DNA of 64,000 bases from Episyrphus balteatus (taxonomy: Eukaryota > Arthropoda > Insecta > Diptera > Syrphidae). Position 1 is the first letter of the stretch. Every line of letters starts with the position of its first letter. The stretch lies in the NCBI RefSeq assembly GCF_945859705.1, contig NC_079134.1:62784437-62848436 (forward strand), written 5' to 3'. The position numbers and the translations under genes are program-made. This document shows positions 10,153 through 21,136 of the stretch, one piece after another. The notes beneath the pieces are model-generated. The model was not told the origin of the DNA. It made no database searches and was given only the letters and a program-made list of their open reading frames with translations.

Positions 10153-13100
10153 GGGAGCCAAAAGCTGCTGGTGGTGCAAATCAATTTGCATCACGCTAAA
10201 GCAGCGACTCACGACCTAATGCTCTTCATGTCTCAAAATAACGTGGATGTGGCCTTGATCCAAGAACCATGGATCTGTTAGAACCAGGTAAATGGATTAA
10301 GGTCAAAATACTACAACCTTTTTCATTCCACGTCTGAAGTAGGTAAAGTAAGAAGTTGTATTTTAACCAAAAAGTCAATTAACGCTTTCTTTTTATCTAG
10401 GTACAGCAACAATGATAACGCGGCAATCAGCGTTGAATCTAAGGAAGGCAACTTCATCTTAACGTCGACGTACATGCCATACGAGGAGGAGAGCCCACCA
10501 TCAAAAACAGTCCGGGAGCTTGTGGATTATTCCACGGTAAATGGAACACCTTTGGTGATGGGATGTGATGCCAACGCCCATCATACACAATGGGGTGGTA
10601 ATGACATCAATAAAAGAGGTGAGTCAATTTTTGAATACATTCTTTGTTCTAACATGACGATATGTAATAGGGGTAATCACCCAACATTCCGAAACAAAAA
10701 CAGAGAAGAAATTCTAGATCTGACTCTTATGAGCAATAATGAGCAAATTTCGATAGGAGATTGGAGAGTTTCTCCAGAGGAATCCTTTTCGGATCACTTT
10801 AGAATACTCTTCACCCTAGACAGAAATTTAATAGATATCAAGCCTTACAGAAACCCAACTAGAACAAATTGGATAGAGTATACAAAATGGCTGAATGAGC
10901 ATATCGACCCTCCAAGGGAAAAAACGCTTTTAAACACATCAGCCATCGATAATACTGTCCTAATCCTTACTAGTAAAATGAAAAAATCTTTTGAAAAACA
11001 CTGTCCCCTATCTCGTTGCACAAAACCCACTAACCCACCATGGTGGAACAGTGAGCTAAAGGAACACAGAACAGAGGTCAGAAAACTTTTCAATAGAGCA
11101 AAAATGAGTAAATTAGAGAGAGACATGAATTCATACAGAGCCAAACTTAACCTTTATACCAAAGAACTGAGGAAGGCTAAAAGGGATTCATGGGCTAGGC
11201 ACTGCGAATCCATTGAGAACACAAGTGAGGCGGCTAGGCTTCGTAAAGTCCTTGCTTCTAACCCCACGACACCGGGTTACATTAAGCATCCTGATGGATC
11301 ATGGTCGAACTCGAGCCAAGAAACACTTGAACTCTTTATGGAAACACACTTCCCTGGCTGTAAAAATACCGATATTCCTGGTTCCAAGCAATCGAACCTG
11401 CTTGAATCCACACACCAAGAATTAAACATAGAACAGATTATTACAGAGCAGAAGATTATCTGGGCAATCAACTCGTTTAAACCCTATAAATCTGCTGGAC
11501 CAGATGAGATAATTTCAGCTTTTCTTCAAAACGCTTTAAATGTAATAGCACCATGGCTAAGGGTTATCTTCACTAGTTGTATTAAACTTAGATACGTCCC
11601 TATGAGTTGGAGAAAAGTTAAAGTGGTCTTTATTCCAAAAGCTGGAAAACCGACACACTCAACTGCAAAAGATTAAAGACCAATAAGTCTTTCCTCGTTT
11701 CTCCTTAAGACACTGGAAAGAATCATTGATCTGCATATTAGGGAACTTCTCAATTCTAACAACCTTTACAACTACCAACACGCTTACCTTAAAGGCAAGT
11801 CAGTGGAAACTGCATTGCACGAGGTAGTTTCTCATATTGAGAAAAGTCTTGAAAACAAGGAACATACACTAGCAGCATTTTTAGATATTGAAGGAGCGTT
11901 TAACAACGTTAACACAGAATCAATAAAATACTGTCTAGTCGATATTGGAGTTGATTCTGTTTTAGTAGACTGGATCCATACAATGTTAAATGGCAGAATC
12001 ATTTACTCACAATTGGGAAATAGTACTGTAGAGAAAACAGTAACTAGGGGTACTCCACAAGGAGGGGTTCTTTCGCCTCTCCTTTGGATCCTTGTGGTTA
12101 ACAAAATTCTTACAAAACTTAAAAGTCAAGGTATAAAAATAGTAGCTTATGCAGATGACATAGTAGTTCTGATAACAGGTAAGTTTCTTACCACCGTCGG
12201 AGACATTATGGAACGCGCACTCAAAGAAATATCTTCTTAGGCAGCCCAAAATGGTCTTGGGGTTAACCCCACTAAAACGGAATTAGTTCTGTTCACGAAG
12301 AAAAGGAAACAAGGGGACTTTAATCCTCCTAAACTTGATGATATTCCTCTGATACTTTCCAAAGAAGCTAAATATCTTGGAGTAATCCTAGATTCCAAGC
12401 TTACATGGAAACGTAACACCGAAGAAAGAATGAAAAAAGCACTATGCGCTTTCTACACTTGCAAAAAAACCTTTGGTGCACGATGGGGTATGCGACCTCA
12501 AGTCATCCAATGGATGTATACGGCGATTATTCGCCCCATACTTACCTATGGTTCGATCGTATGGTGGGAAGCTGTTGAGAAATCAAGCTATCTCAAGAAC
12601 CTTAACAAAGTACAGCGACTAGCGTGTATAGGGATTACAGGGGCACAAAGGTCTACGCCACAAGCAGGTTTAGAAATGATCTTGGACCTTCCAGTCCTGG
12701 ACGAGTTTATAAGATGCACGGCAGCCAAAAGCGCACTTCGATTAAAAGAACTGGGCTACTGGAAGCAAAACACTTATGGTCATGGGTCTATCATGCAAAG
12801 ATACGACACAGTTCCTGGATTGGAAGCGACTACAGATTACATTCCACCCTTGGTAGATTTCAATAAAAAATTTTCCATTTTAATACCTGAAAGAAAAGGA
12901 TGGGATCACAATTCGCTTATCAGCAAACAAGGAATACCCTTCTACACTGATGGTTCAAAAATGGAATCAGGAACAGGAGCTGGGGTGTTCTGCAAACCTC
13001 TCAATATTAGAGAATCATTCAGACTCCCAGACGATTGTAGTGTCTTTCAGGCTGAAATTTTTGCTATAGAGAAAGCGGCAGAATTGGTACTCAAAGAAAA

Positions 13101-13808
13101 ACTAATCTCCTCGGAGATTACATTCTTTGTGGACAGTCAGGCTGCTATCAAAGCTCTAGACAGTGAGACAATAAGATCCAAGGCGGTTTTAAACTGCAGG
13201 AAAAGAATCAATAGTATTTGCTACACTAACCAAGTTAAACTCTGCTGGGTTCCTGGACATAGCAAAATAGAAGGGAATGAAATAGTGGATGAACTAGCTA
13301 GGTTAGGCTCAGCATCAAATGAGAATATTAGCATCCAATAAGCAAAGGGACCAGATATCCCTATCGGTGTGCTCAAAAGGAGAATAGACCTATTGACTAG
13401 AGAACAAATCAATAACACCTGGAAAACTAGGGACGATTGCATTATTTCTAGAAGTTTATGGCCCAAAACCAATGAAAAAGAAACTCGGTATTTATTATCC
13501 CTGAGCAAAAAGAACATTAGAGTCTTGATAGGTGTACTAACGGGTCATTGTGCCATTGGCACAATGGCTATTAGAATGGGTGTATTTGCACCTGATTTCT
13601 GTAGGAGCTGTCAAGATGAAGAGAGATAGAATCCATTAAACACCTGCTCTGCGAATGTCCAAACCTCCAAACAAACCGACTTCGTTTCTTTGGAACGAGG
13701 TTCGTGGAAGAACTGGACGATCTAGCGCAGGTACCAATGGCTAACATGAGAAAATTTATTGAAAGTACAGGATGGTTCGTTAATGAGCCAGTCTTTGTAA
13801 ACCGATAG
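10153..13808 (+). pseudogene. LINE B ORF2 (endonuclease-RT-RNase H), broken
   Basis: A single reading frame runs for 3.6 kb with five in-frame stops (10279, 11674, 12238, 13339, 13627) and one frameshift near 13620. It starts in an endonuclease domain (VVQINLHHAKAA, then LIQEPWI, then GCDANAHHTQWG and SFSDHFRI). The reverse transcriptase has SAGPDEI, FLDIEGAFNNV, TRGTPQGGVLSPLLW and AYADDIVV. An RNase H domain follows (PFYTDGSKME, AEIFAIEKAAEL, FFVDSQAAIKAL, WVPGHSKIEGNE). A Cys-rich tail comes after it (CRSC, then CECPN). EN-RT-RNase H order is typical of the I/LOA group. It is inactive as it stands. A related 5' fragment is at 62463-63245. Confidence 0.9.
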
Positions 13809-13935
13809 ACCAGTTTAGGAACATCATTGCGATTTTTAAAATAAGAGGGTATCACAATGGACCAACAGGCCCCCGTGTATGCAGCAGCTTAGCTGTGCAC
13901 CACCCTATTAACCTAACCTAACCTAACCTAACACC
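13809..13935 (+). repeat. LINE B 3'UTR ending in CCTAA repeats
   Basis: After the last stop the element runs about 95 bp and then ends in four to five CCTAA units at 13912-13932. Some I/LOA-group elements end in short tandem repeats rather than poly(A). The unit equals the insect telomere repeat read on the other strand, but the array is too short to be a telomere. Confidence 0.65.
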
Positions 13936-14375
13936 GTCCATTTTTCAGTAACCAGATCCCACCCCTCCGGCGAACTAGGATGTGCGTGGACTAGCAGGCC
14001 TACCCGTTACTAAGAAAGTGGACAACTCTTTTGTAGCTCAACTTTAATGGTCTGAACGACCTGTAGCAGTTCGATTCAAAGGAGATTGAGATTGAAAGAG
14101 ATCTTATGCTAGGGTAGAATTGTCGATTAAACAATGATCCCATTATTATTTATTTCATTTTCTTTGAAGATTTGGCGATTTAAATTTATATGAGGGTTTG
14201 AATAAGGGATTTTACAGACAGTTCACTCTGGTGTATACTTGTTATTTAAACAAAAACTATGGAATGAATTATTGATTTTATTTAAATAAGAAAGTTCGTT
14301 ACACATTTGGGTGACCCAACATTTTTGTTTTCGTCCAAAAAAACACCCTTTTAACATTTAATTTTATTTAAATTT
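13936..14375. other. No gene; one AACACCC motif
   Basis: Non-coding. The stretch at 14310-14365 (GGGTGACCCAACATTTTTG followed by AAAAAAACACCC) matches one unit of the degenerate array at 35219-36235. Confidence 0.5.
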
Positions 14376-14601
14376 TGTACACTGAGGGAAAAAATAAATT
14401 CAAGTTGAAACGTCTTTGTTTGAAAGATGAACTTCTTTAATTTATGTGACTTTAAGATACGAAACCATCAAAAATTAATGTTTTTTCCACGTTGATTGTA
14501 AAATGTTCATCTTCAAAGCAAAATCATTCCGAATAATAGTTAAATCAATGTGGTTTCCATTGATTTTACGTTGTTTTATTGGGGATTTTCCCTCAGTGTA
14601 C
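14376..14601. mobile_element. MITE, 226 bp, ends TACACTGAGGGAAAA
   Basis: Terminal inverted repeats TACACTGAGGGAAAA and TTTTCCCTCAGTGTA bound a 226-bp non-coding element. The outer TA fits a Tc1/mariner-type TA target. The right half recurs as a truncated copy at 62357-62441. Confidence 0.8.
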
Positions 14602-15198
14602 TTATCTTTATCCTAATGGCTTTTTTATAATTCTGGCTCAAATTAAAAAAATGTCTTGAAGAAGACGTTTTTAATCATTGAAATCTCGAAACATTTAAAC
14701 TTTTTTGTTTTATAAGAAATTCAAAAAATTTTCCTTATCAATTTTTAACTTTAAGAAATTAAGTTGACTATAAAATTCAACTTAGAAATTCCTTCTCACA
14801 AACAAACAAACTGACTATAAATACTGACATATAGTTTTTAATAGTCATTATTTTCGAAAACAGTGTAAATGTATTTCAATGTTTTGTTATGTATTGGATT
14901 TATTGAATATTCAAGGTTATACTAACAGTAAATTTTTTGTTTTACAACATTTCAACATTTAAAATCTAAAAAAAAGTCATTTTGTCAAAAGTGCCCCGGG
15001 ACCGGGGTACACAGTGCATCTATAATTGAATTAACATGAAAAGATTTAAGTATAACAAAAATGTCATCCACATATTTTGTAGTAATTTTTGTTGATAAAA
15101 TATTTTATCAAATTCTAAATAATTGTTATCTATTACACAACTTTTCTCAACCAATTCTGGTGCTTATAGCATAGGAATGTTTGTAAACAATGACGCAA
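14602..15198. other. No feature seen
   Basis: AT-rich, no coding frame. A CCCCGGGACCGGGG-like GC-rich palindromic stretch sits at 14994-15008. Confidence 0.4.
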
Positions 15199-15506
15199 TA
15201 GGGTGGTCCTTATCTTACTCTTTTGCGAAAATTGAGTTCGACGCCCAGTTTTCCAAATCAGGAAAAAAAAATACCCTCTTTTTTTCATATTTTTATCTCT
15301 AACCCTTCCTGGCCCTGTTATGATGAGAAGTTACTAGAGCAGGGGCAATATTCTGTATCCAGTGTTGGCGGATGTTTGATCATTCATACTTATAAACTTT
15401 TTAATGAAATAGGGCCAGGAAAGGTTAGGAATAAAAATTAGGGCATTTCCTGATATGGAACCAATCTAGGGGACGTCCTCAATTTTGTTTCCTAAGGACC
15501 ACCCTA
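15199..15506. mobile_element. MITE, 308 bp, ends TAGGGTGGTCCTTA
   Basis: The left end TAGGGTGGTCCTTA is the reverse complement of the right end TAAGGACCACCCTA. A second inner pair, AACCCTTCCTGGCCC and GGGCCAGGAAAGGTT, lies about 110 bp in from each end. A short open frame on it (15223-15441) has no family match and is taken as chance. Confidence 0.8.
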
Positions 15507-16009
15507 ATGACACACCACCAAAAGAAACAAGAATATTATCTTGATCTAAAATAAATGGTGATACAGTTGAAATAAACGATGACGCGTTCTTAACATTGTA
15601 TTTGGAGTTAACAGTTACATTTTTCAAAATTTTAACAATATACAGCTGTGTTCAAAATAATAGTAGTGCCTGCAACAAAATAACATTTTTTATATTTACG
15701 GTGCTTCTACGGTTAAAAATTTAATTTCTTTGATGTCAAAGTTTGTAACGGTCAATTACTAATAAATGTATCGTAGTTTTAAAATGAAAAAGAAGGTGCC
15801 AAATAATTTGTCATTGACCTTTGGTTGTTCTTTCTAATTTAACCTGTTCAAAATAATAGTAGTTAAAGTTATTTTTGAACAATTTGAAAGCGGTTTATAA
15901 CTTAGAATATTTATTTTTGGTTTAAAAGTAACTACTCATATAATTTGAATAATTTTTCAACAAAAAACGATTTGTTTCGGTTTTAATCTATTTAAGTTTC
16001 GAAGAGAAA

Positions 16010-16330
16010 AACACTGCAGTTCGTATAACGGAAACTTATACGAAAGCTGCTTGAAGAAGGGAAAACCTACTTGGAAATTCAAGGTTATATTAGGATGCTC
16101 CCCTAAAATGGTAGCCAATGCAATTAACTCAACGAAAGACCTGAAACGCGCGGTAGATAAAGAAAAAAGACCGTCGTAGACGACAGGCGTATTATCCAGA
16201 TGAGCAAAGTTGAACCTTCTGCATCGTCGCGTCGTTTCAAATCCAGATGACTTTAAGCCTGGATTGCAGTGCAGTGACCATTCAGAGGCGACTGTTAGAG
16301 ACTAGTTTTTACGCTTGAAGTCCACGAAAA
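16010..16330 (+). pseudogene. Tc1 transposase N-terminal half, broken
   Basis: In the plus frame RKLLEEGKTYLEIQ resembles the first helix-turn-helix of Tc1-like transposases. After stops, a second DNA-binding segment and ATVRD...LRLKS are visible. Several stops and at least one frameshift prevent expression. Its last ~45 bp are repeated in inverted form at 16582-16625. Confidence 0.65.
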
Positions 16331-16334
16331 GATC

Positions 16335-16625
16335 CGCTATTAGCAAAGAATTATGTTAAAATACTAAAATTTTCGACCCTCCATGTTTAACTGTTTTCGT
16401 CGTATACTTTGGAATACCTATATTCCGTATTGGGTGGACGTCGGACGTATTGTGGAGATCCAGTACCACCAAAGAGGACAAATTTGCTCTAATCAGTAAA
16501 CAATATGTTACGCCATTACTTCGCTGGCGAGTTTATGTGGTCTTTTACAAACTGGATACGCTTTTTAACATGTTTCGAGGAACTTTTTTTGGACTTCAAG
16601 CGTAAAAATTAGTCTCTAACAGTCG
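16335..16625 (-). pseudogene. Tc1 transposase middle part on the opposite strand
   Basis: Read on the minus strand from 16625, the frame gives ATVRD, then KKHVKKRIQFVKDH, then the Tc1 catalytic-core signature similar to LFSDESKFVLFGG, followed by RRPPNTEY. The first catalytic Asp lies in that DES motif. The piece overlaps the end of the plus-strand half by about 45 bp, so the two are head to head. Stops are present. Confidence 0.65.
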
Positions 16626-16767
16626 CGACGTTTCGACAAGATTCCACTTGTCGTGGTCACGGGTAGACTGATCCCTTCAAGCAAGAAAACGGAGTTCAGA
16701 AAAGACTCTCCGACCTCCGACCGCGAAAGACGGGGTTGCAGTCACACACTTGCAACTTTTTGTATAT
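16626..16767 (-). repeat. Penelope-type terminal hairpin fragment and unknown flank
   Basis: On the minus strand, 16690-16626 matches the end of the right Penelope copy (27463-27515): GTCTACCCGTGACCACGAC, then a 7-bp stem CGACAAG/CTTGTCG, then AAACGTCG. The remainder up to 16767 is unassigned and forms the left flank of the gypsy insertion. Confidence 0.6.
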
Positions 16768-17309
16768 TGTAAAGTTTTATTCCGGGTTCACAATAAAACT
16801 TATTTAATTTCCACTTATATTTCCGTTCAAATAAGAACACACTGTATTTCAACTCAATTTACTTTTATTATTCGCTCAAACAAACACACTTTTAAATCAC
16901 TTTATTTACTACTAACAATTCGCAACACTTTATTTCACTTTGTACTGTACTCTTTCACTTTCAAGATTAAACTGTATCCGGTCGGTGTCTACGCTGCCTT
17001 TTATACCGGAATCTCGAGACTCGAGAACGTCCTCGAAGGCTCTCGTCCCTGTCTCTCGAAACTTCCTTTCCAAAAAGGGCACTTCATACTTCCAGTCTAG
17101 TGGGATATTTTGAGATGTGTTCAGTGTGGGATATTTTTAGATGTGTTCAGTGAGATATTTTTAGATGTGTTCAGTGGGATATAGTTTAGATGTGTTCAGT
17201 GAGATATTTTTCTTAATTACTAAAGGTCCGTTCACATTTCTACCTTTGCAGTAGTAGGTAGTGTGTTCAGACTTTTATCTTAAAAGTAGTTCAGTAATTC
17301 ATCGTTACA
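16768..17309 (-). repeat. Gypsy 3' LTR
   Basis: A 542-bp LTR with TG...CA ends (TGTAA...TTACA). A subrepeat near its end, GATGTGTTCAGTG, occurs four to five times between 17112 and 17204. It differs from the other LTR at 17062-17063 (AA for GG) and near 17210. Confidence 0.95.
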
Positions 17310-17325
17310 TTGCCCCCCTCTTAGG
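17310..17325 (-). promoter_or_regulatory. Polypurine tract candidate
   Basis: On the minus strand AAGAGGGGGGCAA directly precedes the 3' LTR, the usual place and composition of the plus-strand primer. It overlaps the last codons of pol. Confidence 0.75.
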
Positions 17326-20300
17326 ATTGTTCGTCCCGAACAACTCCATTGCTTCTATCACCATTATAACGATGTAAACGGTCACAATAAACTACCTTTA
17401 GTTTGCCTCTTACCCCTCTTTGTATACGGTAAACCACGTCGTTAATTCTGGTTATTACTGTGTAAGGGCCTTCCCAGTTTTGTTGTAGCTTCGGTGATAG
17501 TCCCTTTTGTCGGTGGGGATTGTAAAACCACACAAGTTCTCCTTCTTGAAACCCTGTTGCTGTCGCTCGTGCGTCATATCTTGTTTTCATCCTGTCACTA
17601 GACGCTTTTATATTTGTCCTTGTCCGTTGGTGAATGTCAGCCATTGTTCCTTTCAGGTTATCTACGTACTCATCCATTTCATGTGGCTCGTTTGGAACAC
17701 TTCCAAATTTTATCTCACTTGGCAGACGTATTGTTGAGCCAAATAGGACTTCCGATGGTGTATGTCCAGTAGAACTATGTGTTGCACTTCTATAAGCCAT
17801 CAAGAATAATGGAATATGTCGGTCCCAGTCTCGTTGATTATCATTGACTACTTTTGACAGGTGTTCCTTAAGTGTCCTGTTAAATCGCTCAACCATCCCA
17901 TCAGATTGTGGATGAAGCGGTGTTGTTCGCGTCTTCTTGATGCCAAGGAGTGAGCAAACCTCTTGAAAAATCTTAGATTCGAAGTTCCTTCCTTGGTCGG
18001 AATGAAGTTCCATGGGTACTCCGAACCTGCTCACCCAATGAAAGACAATCTTATCCACAACTGTTTTGGTTTCCTGGTTTGGAATGGCAAATGCCTCAGG
18101 CCATTTGCTGAAGTAGTCCATCACTACAAGGATGTATCGATTTCCGTTGTTGGTTTCGGGAAAAGGACCTGCTACGTCTATTGCAATTCTCTCAAAAGGT
18201 GCACCCACATTGTACTGCTGCATCTTGCTTTGGATTTTTCTAGCTGGTCCTTTGCTAGCGGCACAAGTATCACATTTTCGGCACCACTTTTCAACGTCTT
18301 CTCTCATACGTAACCAGTAGAATTGCTGTCGTAGCTTTTCCAGCGTCTTGTTGATGCCTAAATGGCCTCCAGAAGTTCCACCGTGCATCTCTCGGAGAAC
18401 ATCATTTACCTTTGACTGAGGTACGACTAGCTGCATTACATAGGATTTACCATCTGCGGATTCCCACTTACGCCTGAGTAGCCCTTCTTGCACATGAAGT
18501 GAGTCCCATTGTGCCCAATATGCTTTTAGAGTGGGGCTTCGGTCGGAGATGTCGGCCCATTCTGGTTTCTCTTGATGTTCCTTCCATGCAAGGATGGGTT
18601 CGATGTCCGAATCTTCCTGTTGGGCCATTCTGAGTTCTTCATTACTCCAGCCGCAAATGGGATCAGCTCTCGTTCTTCTAACAGCGACAACTTCCTTTTC
18701 CTCTAGTCGTGTGCAATGTTTGCAGTCTTGCTTGCACGGGCGTCGAGATAATGCGTCTGCATTTGAATGCAGTTTTCCTCTTCGATGTTGAATCTGACAT
18801 TGATACGTCTGAAGTATCTCGATCCATCTTGCTACTTGACCCTCTGGATTTTTGAAGTTCAAAAGCCAATTTAGTGCACCATGATCTGTGCGAAGAAGGA
18901 ACTTCTGTCCATAGATGTACTTATGGAAGTGCTTTGTTGCCAATACTAGAGCTAGAAGTTCCCTTCTGGTCACGCAATAGTTTCTTTCTTGTTTCGAGAG
19001 TACCTTGCTGAAATAGGCAACGACCTTTTCTTCTCCGTCATGAACTTGCGATAAAACAGCACCAACTCCAACATTACTTGCATCTGCGTCAATGATGAAT
19101 TGTTTGCCTGGAGTTGGATAGGCCAGCACAGGAGCTTCACATAACCGCAGCTTCAGTTCCTGAAAGCTTTTCTCACACTCACCTGACCATTTAAAGGGTT
19201 TACCCTTCTCCGTAAGTTGGTGCAAGCTTTTGGCGATTCTCGCAAAATCCTTCACAAATCGTCGATAGTACGTTGCCAGACCCAGGAAACTCCGAAGTTG
19301 ATGCTTGTCCTGAGGGGTTGGCCAGTTCTTCAAAGTGTCAACTTTTTCAGGATCAGTCTTCACTCCTTGGGATGAGATGATATGCCCCAAATATTTAACC
19401 TCGGTCTTGAAAAGTGCACATTTCTTTGGATTCAACTTAAGATGTGCTTCTCGTAGCCTCTGGAATACAGCCTTTAGGTTTTCACAATGGTAATCAAATG
19501 TTTTTCCGTAAACGATGACATCATCCAAATAGACTAGGCAAGATTTCCAGGTTAATCCATTCAAAACGCACTCCATCAAACGCTCAAAAGTAGCTGGGGC
19601 ATTACATAGCCCAAACGGCATGACATTAAACTGCCACAGACCATTTCCTGTGGAGAAAGCCGTCTTTTCCCGATCTTCTGGATGGATTTCCACCTGCCAG
19701 TAGCCACTCTTCAAATCCAAAGTCGAAAACCATTGTGCTCCTTCCATTGCATCTAGAGTATCACTGATTCTTGGCAGTGGGTAGCTGTCTTTCTTCGTCA
19801 CATCATTCAGCCTGCGATAGTCGACACAAAATCGAGTGCTTCCATCCTTCTTTTTGACGAGAACTACCGGTGATGCCCAAGGGCTTTTGGAATTTTCGAT
19901 TAGCCCGTCTTTCTTCATTGTTGTTATCATTTCTTCAACTTCACCTTGTTTGGCCAAGGGGAGACGTCTTGCTGGTTGACGAATCGGCCTAGCATCTCCT
20001 GTATCGATTCGATGCTGCACCAGTTGTGTTCGGCCGTATTGCCCGCTGGGTGAAGAGAAGATATCAGCATATTCATGAAGAAGCCTTCCCGCAACATTAA
20101 GCTGATGTTGACTCAGGTTGTCTGAATTGAGAATTTGTTTCTTTAGTTTCTCCGAGTTCATAGTCATCTGTGTATCCACCTCGTTGATCTTAGTTATTGC
20201 GGCCACAGATTCACATTGCCCAACAACTTCTCCTTTCTTAAGCTTGATTGGGTACGGTTTGATGTTAAGTATCCGTACAGGTACAATGTTGTTCTTTGGT

Positions 20301-21136
20301 GCCACAAGAGTCTTCCCGATGATGATGTTTTCGGAACTTTGCTCAACTTCTGGTTCAACCATGAGGTATCGATGGCTTCCAAAGTTCCCCTTTAACTTGG
20401 TCCACACAAAAACTTCTGAAGAAGGAGGCAGGCACATGTCTTCTTTGATGACAGTTCTAATTGTTGTCGAGTTTTCGTTGCCATAGACCATTGGAATCTC
20501 TATATTTCTGTATTTCAGGACTTGATTACCTATATCCAAAATGATTCCATGCTCCTTCATGAAGTCGATTCCAATGATGCACTCGTCACATATCTCTGCC
20601 ACCAAAAACACATGTGAAAACTCTCGTTCAGCTATACGGATCGTAAGACGAACTTCACCGTACACCCTTGCTGCTTCTCCTGTGGCTGTCTTCAGACGGT
20701 AGCTGTTGGTGTTATGTAGCCATGTCATCTTCACCAAGTCTCTTCGTACAATGGAGGCGGTGGCACCGGTGTCAATTGTAGCCACGTGTTGTTTGTTGTT
20801 TATGGTCGCCTCCACTGTCAGACTTTTGTTGTCGCGTTTAGTCTGTGAGACTTGAATTGTGGTTCTGGGGCCATCGATACCAGAAACCAGCTTCTGCCCC
20901 TCGAAGTTGGTTCTTACTCGTTTCCCCGAGTGGGAATCAAGATGAGCATGAGTGTTAGTTGTATCGCTTACCTGTTGTTGGGCAATATTCCTATTTCCAC
21001 AGTGTTGGCCTTCTTGGTGGCAATCTGCACTGCCGCTGGAGATGTCCAGTTTTGTTACAGTTCCAGCATCGAGCAGCTCCGTCTCGCTGGTTTCTTTGGA
21101 ACGCGAGTTTTTGACAAGAGCATTCCTCCACTGCAA
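17321..21136 (-). CDS. pol: Gypsy Pol polyprotein (PR-RT-RNase H-IN)
   Basis: A 1271-residue open frame without stops. Domains in order: an aspartic protease with DTGA at 122-125 and IGIDFM; reverse transcriptase with FCVDYRRLN, STLDLKSGYWQ, NVMPFGLCNAP and YLDD at 536-539; RNase H opening FIIDADASNVGVGAVLSQ; integrase with an H-H-C-C finger ending CRKCDTC; a DDE core including AIDVAGPF, LHSDQGRNF and the Glu in GMVERFNRTLKEH; and a GPY/F-like module with NWEGPYTV near the end. The frame lacks an ATG at its start and overlaps gag by about 146 nt, one base forward of the gag frame, so it is probably made by frameshifting. Role: autonomous replication and insertion. Confidence 0.95.
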   Translation of the reverse strand: MQWRNALVKNSRSKETSETELLDAGTVTKLDISSGSADCHQEGQHCGNRNIAQQQVSDTTNTHAHLDSHSGKRVRTNFEGQKLVSGIDGPRTTIQVSQTKRDNKSLTVEATINNKQHVATIDTGATASIVRRDLVKMTWLHNTNSYRLKTATGEAARVYGEVRLTIRIAEREFSHVFLVAEICDECIIGIDFMKEHGIILDIGNQVLKYRNIEIPMVYGNENSTTIRTVIKEDMCLPPSSEVFVWTKLKGNFGSHRYLMVEPEVEQSSENIIIGKTLVAPKNNIVPVRILNIKPYPIKLKKGEVVGQCESVAAITKINEVDTQMTMNSEKLKKQILNSDNLSQHQLNVAGRLLHEYADIFSSPSGQYGRTQLVQHRIDTGDARPIRQPARRLPLAKQGEVEEMITTMKKDGLIENSKSPWASPVVLVKKKDGSTRFCVDYRRLNDVTKKDSYPLPRISDTLDAMEGAQWFSTLDLKSGYWQVEIHPEDREKTAFSTGNGLWQFNVMPFGLCNAPATFERLMECVLNGLTWKSCLVYLDDVIVYGKTFDYHCENLKAVFQRLREAHLKLNPKKCALFKTEVKYLGHIISSQGVKTDPEKVDTLKNWPTPQDKHQLRSFLGLATYYRRFVKDFARIAKSLHQLTEKGKPFKWSGECEKSFQELKLRLCEAPVLAYPTPGKQFIIDADASNVGVGAVLSQVHDGEEKVVAYFSKVLSKQERNYCVTRRELLALVLATKHFHKYIYGQKFLLRTDHGALNWLLNFKNPEGQVARWIEILQTYQCQIQHRRGKLHSNADALSRRPCKQDCKHCTRLEEKEVVAVRRTRADPICGWSNEELRMAQQEDSDIEPILAWKEHQEKPEWADISDRSPTLKAYWAQWDSLHVQEGLLRRKWESADGKSYVMQLVVPQSKVNDVLREMHGGTSGGHLGINKTLEKLRQQFYWLRMREDVEKWCRKCDTCAASKGPARKIQSKMQQYNVGAPFERIAIDVAGPFPETNNGNRYILVVMDYFSKWPEAFAIPNQETKTVVDKIVFHWVSRFGVPMELHSDQGRNFESKIFQEVCSLLGIKKTRTTPLHPQSDGMVERFNRTLKEHLSKVVNDNQRDWDRHIPLFLMAYRSATHSSTGHTPSEVLFGSTIRLPSEIKFGSVPNEPHEMDEYVDNLKGTMADIHQRTRTNIKASSDRMKTRYDARATATGFQEGELVWFYNPHRQKGLSPKLQQNWEGPYTVITRINDVVYRIQRGVRGKLKVVYCDRLHRYNGDRSNGVVRDEQS

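Larger units (their letters stand above)
15641..16625. mobile_element. Tc1-like element, decayed and rearranged
   Basis: The left end carries the motif GTTCAAAATAATAGTAGT twice (about 15651 and 15845) in direct orientation, the IR/DR arrangement of some Tc1 elements. Two transposase pieces follow in opposite orientation (16010-16330 plus, 16335-16625 minus). No matching right terminus is seen; the sequence passes into a Penelope-type terminal fragment at 16626. Confidence 0.7.

Noticed and set aside
13904..13935. Telomeric TTAGG array
   Set aside because: Only four to five units, located precisely at the 3' end of LINE B.
15223..15441. 72-codon frame inside the 308-bp MITE
   Set aside because: The frame covers most of a non-autonomous inverted-repeat element and has no family resemblance.
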